Of a DNA stretch of 64,000 bases, positions 32,399 to 42,479 are shown one piece after another. The stretch comes from Lepiota brunneoincarnata (lineage: Eukaryota; Basidiomycota; Agaricomycetes; Agaricales; Agaricaceae), in NCBI GenBank assembly GCA_023014365.1, contig JAEBUN010000020.1:901651-965650 (forward strand), read 5' to 3'. Under the pieces are notes generated by a model. It made no database searches. It was not told the origin of the DNA and saw nothing but the letters and a program-made list of their open reading frames with translations. The translations under genes were made by a program, and so were the position numbers. Within the stretch, counting starts at the first letter, position 1. Every line of letters starts with the position of its first letter.

Positions 32399-35300
32399 TG
32401 GTGGGGTTGTCTAGTTTGTGGGCCCTTTTATATTCTTCAATGACTTCCTTGGCGTTCTCCAGGTTTGCTTCTGGCTCCCAGGAATCCTCAGTGGGAAGGT
32501 ATCCTTTCCATCTGACTAGGAATTGATACTTGTTCCGGAATTTTCTGTGGCGCAGTATTGACTCGACCTTGTATTCTTCTTCTCCATTTACAAGGTCGGG
32601 TGGTGGGGCTGTGTTGTATTCCCCATGTGTGTCGTTCTCTTCTGCAGGCATTAGGAGGCTCGCATGAAACTTGTTGTGGATCTTCCATTTGGTGGGTAAT
32701 TTTAGTTCATAGGTAACAGGTCCGAGTTTTCTTGTTATGGTGAAGGGACCTTCTCGGCGTTGGGCCAGTTTCTTTGAGGCGTACTGAATTGGGAGGTTGC
32801 GGTTGTCGAGCCAAACCTTCTGTCCAACTTTCAGATTGATATCTGGCCGGTTATATCTTGCAGCCATTTTTAGTCTGGTTTGTTCATGCGCAGCTTGGGC
32901 TTCTTGGCGTATCTTGGCGAGGTATTTAAACTTCTCTCCTATTGCTGGAATGTTCGTTGGCTCCTCGGAGGTCGGAAATCCTTTGGGGCTTGATCCATAG
33001 AGGAGTTCAAATGGGGTATGTTGGTGTTCGGCGTGTGTTTTCGAGTTGTGGACATATTCCAGGAGTGGGAGTGCCTTTACCCATTTGTTCAGGTTCAATG
33101 AGCAATAGATGCCAAGGTAGAGTTCTATTTCTTGATTGAATCGCTCTGTTTGTCCGTCTGTCTGGGGGTGGTAGGCGGTAGAGAGTGCTTGTTCGATTCC
33201 GAGTTGTTTGTAGAATTCTTTCATGGATTTGGCAGCGAATCTGGGGTCGCGATCACTGAGAACTTTCTCGGGAAGGCCAAATCTAGAGAATAGCCGTTTG
33301 ATAAGAATTTCGGCGATCTTGTCCGCGTTGGCGGTTTTCGCAGTAGGTTCTAGAATTATCCCCTTTGTAAGCTGGTCGACCACGACCAGTATAGAATCAT
33401 GGGGTCCGTCCGGGGGTAGGTCTGTGATAAGATCCATCAAGATGTTCGAGAATGGACAGGTAGAACGGGGTCCAGGGATGGGTTGAAGCGGTGGTTTTAA
33501 GGGGTGGCGATTGATCTTGTATTGTTGGCAAGTACCACATCCTTTGACATAGTTTTTGACAAATGATCGCATCCTGGGCCAGTAGGCGTATTCCTGGAGT
33601 TTTCTAGTTGTTTCTGCGATTCCAGGGTGTCCTGCGGTGGGTGAGTCATGTACTCTTTGCAGTAAGCGGCGTCTGAGGTGTAAATCTTGTGGTATAAATA
33701 GTTTTCCTTGAACACGTGGGTGTCCTGAGTCATCTTCTTGGGCGATGTCGGTCTGTTTCTTTTTCTTCCACAGCTCTTTTATTTTCTGTTTAGTATTTTC
33801 GTCGATAATGTGGATATGCTGTGGCTGTTCTGGGGTGAAGAATTTGTCGGGGAGTGCGATGACCTGTTTGTTGTCTCTTGTCTTGGGTTCATGATCGGGT
33901 CGTCTGGAAAGGGCATCTGCTGGTCCATTTTTCTTTCCAGGGATATGTCGGATTTCGATGTCAAATCGTTGCATGTAGGCAATCCATCGGGCTTGTCTTC
34001 TGCTGAGGTCTTCAGGTTTTCTCCAGCGGCGAAGGTTGTCGTGATCTGACCATACGATGGTCTTGTGTGATGATCCTTCTATGTGGTGACGCCATTCTTT
34101 GAGTGCTCGGATAATGGCGAAGAGTTCCTGTTCGGAGCAATGATAGTTGCGTTCGGCTGGTGAGAATCCTTTCGAGAAGTATGCGACTGGGTGTTTAACT
34201 CCATTGTTGTCACGTTGAAGTAGGACTGCTCCTGATGCAAATAGTGATGCGTCACATTCGATTTCGAAGGGTTTGTCTCGGTCGGGGACCATTAATACCG
34301 GTTTGCTTTGGAATTTTCTCTTGAGAGTATCGAAGGCGTTCTGGCATTCTTCTGTCCATTCGAATTTCTTGGTTTTGGACATTAGGGCATTGAGAGGTTT
34401 TGCCCATGTGGCGTATTGGTGTATGAATTTTCGATAGAAGTTGCAAAATCCTATGAATTTTCGTACGTCGTGCGGGGTAGTTGGTGTTGGCCATTCAGCG
34501 ATGCCTTTGAGCTTTGCTGGGTCCATCGAAACTGAGTCGGGAGTGATAATAACTCCTAGATATTCGAGTCGTTGTCGTTCGAATTCGCATTTCTCGGTTT
34601 TGAGGTATAGATCGTTGTCCTTGAGTAGCTTGAGTACTTCTCTTGTGAGGCGTTGAAGTTCTTGTTTTGTTTTTGCGTGAATGAGGATGTCGTCCATGTA
34701 AACGATTACTCCTCCATTGTCGATGAGTTTTCGGAATAATGAGTCCATCATGGTTTGGAATGTTGCTGGGGAGTTACACATTCCAAAGAACATAACCGTG
34801 GGTTCGAATAATCCTCGGGGTGTCCTGAAGGCTCCTTTCCATTCATCTCCTTTGCGTATGCGGATGTTGTTGTATCCTGCTCGTACGTCGAGTTTGGTAA
34901 AGTACTTTGATCCTCGGAGTTTGTCGAGAATATGAGAGATGAGGGGAAGGTTGTACGCATTTTTGACAGTATGCTCGTTGAGGTACCTGTAGTCTTGACA
35001 GGGGCGTAGTTTTCCATCTTTCTTTCCTACGAAGAAGAAAGGTGATGCCATTGGCAATTCAGATGGTCGAATGTATCCCTTTTGAAGGTTTTCTTCTAGG
35101 AACGTGTCGAGTTCCTTTTCTTCATTGAGGGAGAGTCGGTAGGACTTCATGGCAATTGGTTTGAATGATTCCTTGAGTTCAATTTTGTGATCCCATGGTC
35201 GTTGTGGGGGGAATCGTTTGGCTTGTTTCTTGCTAAATACTGGGAGGTATTCGTGGAATTCCGTGGGTACGACTTTTCTTGGGTTGTCGTTTTTCTTTTC

Positions 35301-35420
35301 TCCGTGTTGTATGGCGAGGAATTGTGATGCGGAGGCTTTGAAGTTGATTTCTTTGAAGCTTGTGGGCTCTAGTGTGGAGATGTGGTTGAGTTGGTCGTTG
35401 TAGATCCAATCGGGTTCCAT
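32280..35420 (-). CDS. Pol of Gypsy B: RT, RNase H, integrase, chromodomain
   Basis: A 1046-codon ORF. RT covers about residues 70-330 with YMDD at 241-244. RNase H follows (ECDASLFASGAVLL, then CSEQELFAI, then WSDHDN). Integrase has an HHCC zinc finger (about 590-650), the Asp residues in LMDLITDLP and VLSDRDPRF, and Glu in DGQTERFNQ, so its DDE triad is complete. A GPF-type module (REGPFTITRKLGP) precedes a chromodomain at about 950-997 (YQFLVRWKGYLPTEDSWEPE). All catalytic residues are present. The ATG at 35420 is probably not the true start, since the same frame continues upstream into protease across one TGA. Confidence 0.95.
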   Translation of the reverse strand: MEPDWIYNDQLNHISTLEPTSFKEINFKASASQFLAIQHGEKKNDNPRKVVPTEFHEYLPVFSKKQAKRFPPQRPWDHKIELKESFKPIAMKSYRLSLNEEKELDTFLEENLQKGYIRPSELPMASPFFFVGKKDGKLRPCQDYRYLNEHTVKNAYNLPLISHILDKLRGSKYFTKLDVRAGYNNIRIRKGDEWKGAFRTPRGLFEPTVMFFGMCNSPATFQTMMDSLFRKLIDNGGVIVYMDDILIHAKTKQELQRLTREVLKLLKDNDLYLKTEKCEFERQRLEYLGVIITPDSVSMDPAKLKGIAEWPTPTTPHDVRKFIGFCNFYRKFIHQYATWAKPLNALMSKTKKFEWTEECQNAFDTLKRKFQSKPVLMVPDRDKPFEIECDASLFASGAVLLQRDNNGVKHPVAYFSKGFSPAERNYHCSEQELFAIIRALKEWRHHIEGSSHKTIVWSDHDNLRRWRKPEDLSRRQARWIAYMQRFDIEIRHIPGKKNGPADALSRRPDHEPKTRDNKQVIALPDKFFTPEQPQHIHIIDENTKQKIKELWKKKKQTDIAQEDDSGHPRVQGKLFIPQDLHLRRRLLQRVHDSPTAGHPGIAETTRKLQEYAYWPRMRSFVKNYVKGCGTCQQYKINRHPLKPPLQPIPGPRSTCPFSNILMDLITDLPPDGPHDSILVVVDQLTKGIILEPTAKTANADKIAEILIKRLFSRFGLPEKVLSDRDPRFAAKSMKEFYKQLGIEQALSTAYHPQTDGQTERFNQEIELYLGIYCSLNLNKWVKALPLLEYVHNSKTHAEHQHTPFELLYGSSPKGFPTSEEPTNIPAIGEKFKYLAKIRQEAQAAHEQTRLKMAARYNRPDINLKVGQKVWLDNRNLPIQYASKKLAQRREGPFTITRKLGPVTYELKLPTKWKIHNKFHASLLMPAEENDTHGEYNTAPPPDLVNGEEEYKVESILRHRKFRNKYQFLVRWKGYLPTEDSWEPEANLENAKEVIEEYKRAHKLDNPTNDPTTQHSSNHSRPPRARQRWTPSHPGKNRIPGEPRHRK

Positions 35421-35435
35421 GGATTGGATGAGTTC

Positions 35436-35774
35436 TCAGAATATAGTGTTGTCCCAACATTCGTTTCTCCAGCGTAGTTGTTTGGCATCCCAGTCGATGT
35501 CTGGGTTGTGTTCTGCAAGCCAAGGGAATCCAAGGATGAGTCTTGGGCTTCCGAGGGAGACTACTTTTGGTTTGATCTCCATATTCTTCCCGTTAACCGT
35601 TAGGTTGAGGGTCGTGTAGTGGGTGGCTGTTCCATTTTCGTTAACAGATCCATCGGCATTTCGTACTTCGATGGGTCGATCGAGGGGTGTTGTTTTGAAT
35701 GAATGTTGTTTGACCATTCCGGGGTCAATGAAGTTTCCTGCTGCTCCTGAGTCGAGTAGGGCGAGTAGTTCCAC
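35436..35774 (-). CDS. aspartic protease region of Gypsy B
   Basis: Same frame as RT. The active-site motif LLDSGAAGNFID is at the start and a second conserved block LILGFPWLAEHNPDIDW near the end. The frame is open upstream of the ATG to the end of gag at about 35945. It closes at TGA 35436-35438, five codons before the Met of the RT ORF. CGA to TGA decay would explain the stop, and programmed readthrough is the alternative. The protease would process the Gag-Pol chain. Confidence 0.85.
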   Translation of the reverse strand: MELLALLDSGAAGNFIDPGMVKQHSFKTTPLDRPIEVRNADGSVNENGTATHYTTLNLTVNGKNMEIKPKVVSLGSPRLILGFPWLAEHNPDIDWDAKQLRWRNECWDNTIF

Positions 35775-35935
35775 GCTTTCGGGTCCTTCCTTAGTGAACT
35801 TGTGTTTTCGGATTCGACAGGGTAGATGTATTACGCGTGCTGACGATTCCTGTAACTTTACAACATTAATATCATTTTGTGAATAGGAAAGGGAAGGAGG
35901 TCTTTGTGGAGGGCTAGACGTGGTGGCTAGTCTCC

Positions 35936-37060
35936 TTAGGCAAAATCCTTAACCAGAGGGGCATCTGGGTGGTTGGATTCATTTGCAAAATGTTCGTAGA
36001 TGTCCTCGACTTCTTTGTCGGTTGCATCTTCTAGTATGTTGTATAGCGAGTTCTTTTTCCTGTAGCTTGCTTGTCTTCTTCTGGATATCGCATTTGACCG
36101 GTTTCTGGCATCCAAATTGCGGGGTAATTCGGATCGGCGATATATTGTCTTCTTGGTGGGGCATTCGCGGGCGAAGTGTCCAGTCTTGCGGCAGTTGAAG
36201 CATCTCTTTTCTTTGAGATCCTTTCTTTGGGCATCCGTGAGGATTGCATTGAGGGCTTCGCGGGTGCGGTCTTGTACCAACTGGTGGAGTCTGTCTTCTT
36301 CGGTCTCCTCGTCTTCATCAGCTTCCTTGGCGAGTAGATCTGGCTCGTCCTCAAAGTCGAGGTTGTAGACTGCTTCGGCGAGTTGGTCAATATCCATTGC
36401 ATTAGGGTCTGTTGCTTGATAGGGCAGTGGGACACGGCGCGTAAAAGCATTTCTTTTCCCTTTAAATGGGCGAGTGCGCAAAGTCGTTGAAAACGAGGGA
36501 GTTCCTCGAGTTTGCATATAGTCGCATTGAGTTTGTAGTATTTGATATGCTGTTCGAGCTTGCTTGAACCAGTCGCTGAGTTTGTTTCCTGGATTGAGGC
36601 TAATTGTCTTGATTGCGACGGGGCGATCCAGCCCGTTCTTGAAATAGTTGACCGCCACCACTCCATCTCCAAGGTCGGCCTGATAGGCAAGTATCTGGAA
36701 CTGGGATATGTAATCATCAATATATCGTCCATTCTGTTTGAGGTGGCGGATTCTGTCCATTGCATCGGTGGGGACATTGTTTGGGGCGAAGGATGTATCG
36801 AGTCCTTCAAGAAATTTCTTCCATGTCGGAAGGGTCTGGCTTCCATCAAGTTCTTTGTTTGATTCCAAGAATGCTCCTCTCCATGTTGCGGCGGGGCCGG
36901 TGGACATGTATGAAAGGGCGAATTGTATCTTGGTCTTGTCATCGGAAAAGGCTCCTGGCTTTGCATCGATGTATAGTTGTACTGCATCCTTCCAGAGGCG
37001 GAAGTAGTCGGTCTCTCCATTAAAGGTTGGGGGTGTGTTGATTTTTGCGGAGGAGGCCAT
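35936..37060 (-). CDS. Gag of Gypsy B
   Basis: A 374-codon ORF starting MASSAKINTPPTFNG. The capsid part (about 10-190) has the pattern WKDAVQLYIDAKP, IQFALSYMSTGPAATW and NYFKNGLDRP. A zinc knuckle CFNCRKTGHFAREC (CX2CX4HX4C) sits near residue 290. The frame is also open upstream of the Met to about 37555. The gag stop (TAA) and the protease frame overlap by only about ten bases, so a -1 shift confined to that window, or another mechanism, is needed to make Gag-Pol. Confidence 0.92.
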   Translation of the reverse strand: MASSAKINTPPTFNGETDYFRLWKDAVQLYIDAKPGAFSDDKTKIQFALSYMSTGPAATWRGAFLESNKELDGSQTLPTWKKFLEGLDTSFAPNNVPTDAMDRIRHLKQNGRYIDDYISQFQILAYQADLGDGVVAVNYFKNGLDRPVAIKTISLNPGNKLSDWFKQARTAYQILQTQCDYMQTRGTPSFSTTLRTRPFKGKRNAFTRRVPLPYQATDPNAMDIDQLAEAVYNLDFEDEPDLLAKEADEDEETEEDRLHQLVQDRTREALNAILTDAQRKDLKEKRCFNCRKTGHFARECPTKKTIYRRSELPRNLDARNRSNAISRRRQASYRKKNSLYNILEDATDKEVEDIYEHFANESNHPDAPLVKDFA

Positions 37061-37797
37061 ATTGTTAATGTCAGAGGTTGTGGATTCCTTGTCGGAAGTG
37101 TGAATAGACCTGGTAGTGGGGCTAACTTCGGATGGTTCGGATTGTACAGGGGAACTGGATCGAGGCGGTGAGTGTACCGGTGATCCAAGTGGTGATGTGA
37201 GGGGTGAGAATGTTCTTGGGGGTTTCTGTTGCGAAGTGTTGTCGCTAGTTCTTGTACTTGATGAGGGTTGAGGACCGGAGGATGGGGTAGATGTTCTATG
37301 AATCGGCTCCCCGAGCTTTGAGCGGGTAGAGGTGGCAGTTCTTTCAGGTGGTGGTTGTTTAGGTAGGGATTGAAGAACTGATGCTGGGGGTGCTGGGTAT
37401 CCTGGGTCTTCTGTTCGACGTTGAACTCTCTCAGTAGGTTGTGTAGGGTACGGTGCGGAACCAGAGGGTGAACGAGTGAGGGGTATAGGTTTTGTTTTCT
37501 TTTTAGGGTCCGTGGTGGAGGGGGTGTGAAGTCGGGTTCGGAGTCGGTTGTCGACCAGTCAGAACTGTTGGATTCTTCGTAGTCGGTGGCAAGGGGGTCG
37601 TTTCGGTTTGTAGACAGGGTGAAGAGGGAAGAAGTCGAAGGTGAAGGTGAGGGTGAATAAACAACGCTTGCGGGTGCGTTATCCCAATCGACGCTTGAAG
37701 GTGCGGATGACCTATATACAACGCTTACAGGTGCGTTATCCCAATCAACACTTAAAGGTGTGGATGACCTATCAACGCTTTCAGTGCGTCTGACCAA
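37061..37797 (-). CDS. pre-gag region of Gypsy B, split between two frames
   Basis: From 37797 an ORF starts MVRRTESVDRS and has two copies of a 22-residue repeat (core SVDWDNAP, SVVY) and an acidic Ser-rich part to about 37520. From there the protein-like, Ser/Pro/Thr-rich composition passes to the gag frame, which is open from about 37555 to the gag stop. A C-tract near 37510-37525 is a likely place for a one-base indel. The first frame stays open into gag to 36031, but that part looks like a shadow. Confidence 0.5.
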
Positions 37798-37973
37798 GGG
37801 TGCAGAGGGTATGGTGGCCTGCTCTACGGGGGTGTATCACCGGACAGCGACAAGGCGTGTCGTCAGATACGGTTGGCACTCGGATAGCGATAAAGCGTAT
37901 TGTCTGCCGGTGTGGAAGGGTAGCGACAAGGCGTACCGATACCACGGGGTGTACGATGGAGGTTGTCCAAAGG

Positions 37974-37985
37974 AAGCTTTAATCT
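37974..37985 (-). promoter_or_regulatory. primer-binding site of Gypsy B (self-priming type)
   Basis: In sense AGATTAAAGCTT begins two bases after the 5' LTR. It is the exact complement of AAGCTTTAATCT in the LTR (38157-38168), about 35 nt below a TATATAAGG box. There is no tRNA-like TGG start. The same layout is seen in Gypsy A. Confidence 0.65.
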
Positions 37986-37987
37986 AA

Positions 37988-38685
37988 TGTTATGATCCGT
38001 GCTCCTTCTGTATCCGAGGATAACTGGAGACGGCCTTCAATCACTCTACAAGGTGTCCGAGACGGTTGGCCTTATAGAGCTTAGTGGATCGCGCTCAATG
38101 AGATAACGAGGGAAGACGCCAAGTTAAGGCAGAGAGGTAAACGACCGCTGTTAACAAGATTAAAGCTTGAGGCTTTAATCTCTACTTGTACAGACCTTAT
38201 ATACCTATGAGGTGCTATATACTCGTTATAGGTTACTTGGCTGTTCTACTGGTCGTGCGCAGTCCTGACCATGATGCACATCCTGGCTGATGGCATCCTA
38301 GTGTTATTTATATTACAATGAGTCAGTACTCTCGCTACTGCTGTGCGATGTTCCATCGCTTTCCTCTGACTCATAATCTTCTTCTCCCGATTGTATCTCC
38401 ATGGAGTCCTCTCCGTTCTCGCTCTCCATTCTCTCAGTGCTTCCATCCGTATCGGAGGTTGGGTCGGTTGATCCATGGTTATCTTCCTCGTCCTCGGGGT
38501 ATTCCAATATATCCTCCAAGGTTATCTCCATTCCTGCTTCTCTCGCCAGGTCCTGCATGGCGGTGTAATATTCCCCTTCCTCGTCTTTGTATTCTTGTGC
38601 CCGTAATTGGTCTGTAGTTTCCTGTACCCATCTTGTAAAGTCGAACAATAGTTCTTGTTCCTCCCGGTCTGGACTGTTCATAACA
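37988..38685 (-). repeat. 5' LTR of Gypsy B
   Basis: 698 bp, starting TGTTATG on the plus strand and ending CATAACA, followed by the target duplication CCTTT. It contains the 122-codon tail ORF (38313-38681) that ORF3 uses at the other end. Confidence 0.95.
38157..38203 (-). promoter_or_regulatory. LTR promoter of Gypsy B
   Basis: Sense TATATAAGG at 38203-38195, then AAGCTTTAATCT beginning 35 nt downstream (38168-38157). A nested hairpin GATTAAAGC/GCTTTAATC surrounds the likely RNA start. The distance fits a transcription start at the self-primer. Confidence 0.6.
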
Positions 38686-38689
38686 CCTT

Positions 38690-39128
38690 TGGGGTTTGTG
38701 CAGTGGCCATTTGTATTTGTCTGGGGGATGGCAGTGGTGGTGTTGGTGGTTGCAGCAGTTGTGCAGGTGGTGCTGGTAGGGCTAAGGGTTGTGTGGGTGT
38801 GGGTAATGTGGGTGGTTGTGAATTGGGTTCTGATTTGTTATCATCTGTGATGTAGATGTCTGAGCCATCATCTACTGGGATTTTTCCTAGGTTGAGTTCA
38901 ACAAAGGCTTCATGTCTTGTAAGGAGATTTTCTTCAGAACCTGTGAGTTCTCTTGGTTGTTGTACTGCATGTTGGAGTCTTTTGAGTTCGAATGGATTGA
39001 GTTGGTTTGCAATGATATCGTGTTTTTCTTGTTCTTTGCATTGTCTTTGTCTTTCAGCTAGTGCGGCAGAGACACTTGATGATGTTGATGCACGTGGAGT
39101 AGGTGAATCAAATGGGGATGGAGGATGA
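38690..39128 (-). pseudogene. open minus-strand frame, Pro-rich, unknown
   Basis: About 145 codons are open on the minus strand with residues ALAERQRQCKEQEKHDI, FELKRLQHAVQQPREL and then a Pro-rich tail. It ends at the target duplication of Gypsy B and does not resume across the element. The composition (helical, Gln/Glu-rich, then Pro) resembles a Gag N-terminus, but I cannot assign it. Confidence 0.35.
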
Positions 39129-39149
39129 AACAGCGATGGTGGTTGAGTG

Positions 39150-39700
39150 GATCATGGTGTAAGGTTTCTTCTGCCTTTGATGGAACCAGAAGATTATTTG
39201 AAGATTGGATCTTCCAATGCAAAGTTTATGTGCTTGCCAATGTGACCACCCACAACACTGACCTTGCCAGAACATTGTTTGTTCTATCAACAATGCAATC
39301 AGGAGATGCCTGAGCCTGGGCCAGACAATACCTCCATGAGAGGAATGCCCAAACTCAAGCAGGACAACCAATAGCCATGGAAACATGGGACAATTTCACT
39401 GCCTGACTCAGAACTGACTTCACCCTGGCAGACAAACATGTGTATGTGCACACCAAACTCCAAACCCTGCACCAAGCAGGCAAACCAATGACTGAGTTCA
39501 ATGCTCATTTCAAAGAACTCATCCATCAATCCAGACTCACTGAGGATTGCACCTTAATCAATCTTTATCACAAGGCAATCGACTGCCAAATTGCTATGAA
39601 AATTGATGAATCAGAAAACCCCCCAACCACCATCACCACTTGGTATACCTGAGCCAATAAACTTGATGACAACTTCCACCGCATCAATGCCCTATATGGT
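39150..39700 (+). pseudogene. Gag fragment of another Gypsy element
   Basis: The plus frame has SAFDGTRRLFEDWIFQCKVY, LARTLFVLSTMQSGDA, HVYVHTKLQTLHQ and DCQIAMKIDES, typical Ty3/Gypsy Gag. It contains three or four in-frame stops, mainly TGA. It is cut at 39701 by an inverted LTR-like repeat. No pol follows. Confidence 0.7.
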
Positions 39701-40999
39701 GAAAAGGTGGAAACGTTCATGGGTTTTAATATAGATAAAGGGTTTGTTCTCACTAAGCTTAGTTGAAATTCAATAAGCTTAAGTTAATACAAGTAGTATG
39801 AGATAGATAATGAACAGTTTCATCTTTTAGGGTGTTCTGGGGGTGCATTCTGACAGCAAAATTCAAGAGAATAGTGTTTTTAGAGGTTAACAAACAGCCA
39901 TTGAAGTTATCTTAGCCATACAGTGCAACAGTGAAAGGACAATCCCTGTCAATTCAAAGCATGGGGTCTCTAGTCTCTGGTCTCTGGTCTCTGAACTCTG
40001 TTCTCTGTCTCTGTCTCTGTCTCTAGCACTCTGGGACTCTAAACTCTGTTCTCTGTTCTCTGTCTCTGTCTCTGGGTTGGTCAACAACCAAAGAAATCAC
40101 ACTTAATGACACACACTAAGTAGTCCTCTGAAACTGTTCTTGATCATGGCTTGCAGACTTGTGTGTGGAAGTGGGGGTGAGACCTCTTGCTTCTCCACAA
40201 ACAAGCATGACTGTATTTATATTGTTTAGATACATACAAGAGATAGTAAATATGAAATAGAAAACAATAAGCTTAATTGTTACAGGTACTGCAGAATATT
40301 TTGGAAGGTTTAGCAGCATTTCTACCTTGCCCTGGGTTATGGGTTTTTCTCTGATTGACAAATGGCAATCCAGCCAGACATGTTCTGTGCTTGTCTGCAT
40401 TATTCTGCATCCATGTGAGCACATTAAGCCTCTGGATCAATTATGATCAGAATGTATGGTGTATGGACAATCTCTTGATCCATTGTAATTAATCTCAGTT
40501 AGGCAATATGTCAAGGTGCTGGGACCCACAAAGCACTCATTAATTATGAGTCTTTGATATTTCTAGGGTTTTGGGCATTGGGTGTCACCTCCCAAACATT
40601 GGATGTTCTGTTCTGTGGTCCAGTCATCATTATTGGGCTTGTCATAGACATGATACACCTGCAACAGCCATTATGTACATTCTTTGGGTTCAAGCAAATC
40701 CAAGTTCATCATAAAACTGCTTGTAAGGTCCCTTGATGCAACCGGAGTATACTCAATAGGCTATGTAGAGTCCTGAATCCCTCCAGAGAGCATTCTGATA
40801 GCTTGGTTCACTAAGCTTAGTGGTAATGAACTGGTTTGAACACTTCCGAGGCTTGAATATCCTCAATTTGGTTGAATTGGCTACTATGGGACATAGTACC
40901 AATCCTCTATAGAGTTCTTTAATGATATAGCCAATGATTCTATGTAGAGAATTGTTCTGGAGTACAGAATTCAGGTATAGGTGTGAAATCAGTGTATCA
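39701..40999 (-). mobile_element. solo LTR-like repeat (1.3-kb family), copy 3, inverted
   Basis: Reverse-complement copy of 6059-7359 with TG/CA replacing most CG. The flanks ATGG and TCTC do not match, so no target duplication is left; one flank may have been lost or rearranged. The CAGAGA tract appears here as TCTCTG at 39968-40075. Confidence 0.75.
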
Positions 41000-41129
41000 T
41001 CTCCCCCTAACCAATTGCTGACTGTCCTCAGTCATTATCTCCTTCAAATTTGCAGTATCTGAGTCTCTCTGATGTGCTTTATGTTCTAGGACATTCACCA
41101 GCTTTGAGAGTGGGCATGATGAATTTGCT

Positions 41130-41276
41130 ACCACCGCTACCACACTACCGCACATGTGTGTCACAGTAGTGTCACAGTAATTTGGCGGTAATGTGCGGTA
41201 ATGTGTGGTAATGTACAGTAATGTGTGGTAATATGTGGTAATGTGTGGTAGTGTGCAATCATGTGCAGTAATGTGG
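41130..41276 (+). repeat. 10-bp tandem repeat
   Basis: Units of GTAATGTGTG with variants are repeated about ten times between 41185 and 41276, preceded by related CACAGTAGTGTCACAGTAAT sequence. Confidence 0.75.
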
Positions 41277-41619
41277 CAAAAATTGAGCCTGGGCCCAAGC
41301 TGGCCAGGGCCTGCCCTAAAAGACTTTGATTTCTGGTAAGGTGCCAAGTGACACATCAAATTTGAGGTTGCCCAATCCCTAGTCAACATATTTTACTGTT
41401 AAGACAACAATGGTAACTGATCATTTTCAATCCCCTAACCTTCATTCTTAATTAATGAAAAGATCATTGGCAAATGCTTTTGCAATAGTCAGTCTTGAGT
41501 CAATCCAAGAATTTCACCTCTAGTGACTCAATACCACATCCCCCAACTATTCCATTAATCATAAGAGGAGCATCAATGACTAGGTTCAGGACATGCCAGT
41601 CTTCCCCCAGCTATCTATC
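41277..41619. other. no gene seen
   Basis: No supported coding or structural feature. Confidence 0.4.
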
Positions 41620-42345
41620 AAGAAGTATACTAGACAGGGTCACATATGGTCCCAGCGTTCAACCTCCCTAATTCCCAAAATGATGGTACTCACTTACTTG
41701 ACCAGCCAGTACACTTGGCCTGACTGCCCGTTAATGCTTCCCCTTCATAGAGTAGGAAAGCTGACTTGCTTGGTCCCATTATATCAAATTGGACACAAGG
41801 CGTGAAAGCTGGTGTCCACCAATTGACATCCCCCCTAGGGAAGGGTGTACTCTCAGTCCACCTGTAGTGACAATGGGGTGGAACTCTAATAAATGGCAGT
41901 GGCTCAACCATTGGGAGGCATATTAGACAGGGTCACAAATGGTCCCAGCTTTCAACCTCCCTAATTCCCAAAATGAAGGTACTCACCTACTTGACCAGTC
42001 AGTGCGCTTGGACTGGCTGCCCATTCATGTCCCCCCTTCATATAGCAGCAATGCTGGCTTATCCCAAGATGGTGAGTCCCTCAGCCATCAGGGGGCATAC
42101 TAGACAGGGTCACAAATGGTCCCAGCTTTCAACCTCCCTAATCCCCAAAATGAAGGTACTTGCCCACTCAACCAGTCAGTGCACTTGGCCTGACTGCCCA
42201 TTCATGCTTCCCCTTCATATAGTAGGAAAACTGACTTACTTGGTCCCATTATATCAAATTGGACGCAAGGCATGAAAGTTGGTGTCCACCAATTGACATT
42301 CCCTAGGGAAGGGTGTACAACAATTGGGCAGCACTCTGGTAAGTG
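41620..42345 (+). repeat. three-unit direct repeat array
   Basis: Units start with RTACTAGACAGGGTCACA at about 41626, 41923 and 42098. Units 1 and 3 are long and share an ending CACCAATTGACAT; unit 2 is shorter. No coding is apparent. Confidence 0.8.
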
Positions 42346-42479
42346 GCAGTGGTTCAACCAGAGACATAGATAAACTAAAGAAATTACTACAAAATTCAAG
42401 AGCCTCAACCAATGCACAAAAATAAAGGTAGTGGCTCAATTGGTAGCACAGGAAAACTAGAAAAAAAGGCTACAAAATC

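Larger units (their letters stand above)
30444..38685 (-). mobile_element. Ty3/Gypsy retrotransposon B, nearly intact, young
   Basis: An 8242-bp element on the minus strand with target duplication CCTTT (30439-30443 and 38686-38690). The 698-bp LTRs (30444-31141 and 37988-38685) start TGTTATG and end CATAACA and differ at two positions, both CpG transitions. Sense order: 5' LTR, primer site, pre-gag, gag with zinc knuckle, protease, RT, RNase H, integrase, chromodomain, a third ORF with two zinc knuckles, polypurine tract (GAAAGGGA), 3' LTR. It is rich in CG, unlike its surroundings. The visible defects are one in-frame TGA between protease and RT and a frame change in pre-gag. It may be very recently active. 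Confidence 0.95.

Noticed and set aside
36031..37060. Continuation of the 588-codon frame through gag
   Set aside because: Its sequence has no family signal, while the overlapping frame has capsid motifs and a zinc knuckle.
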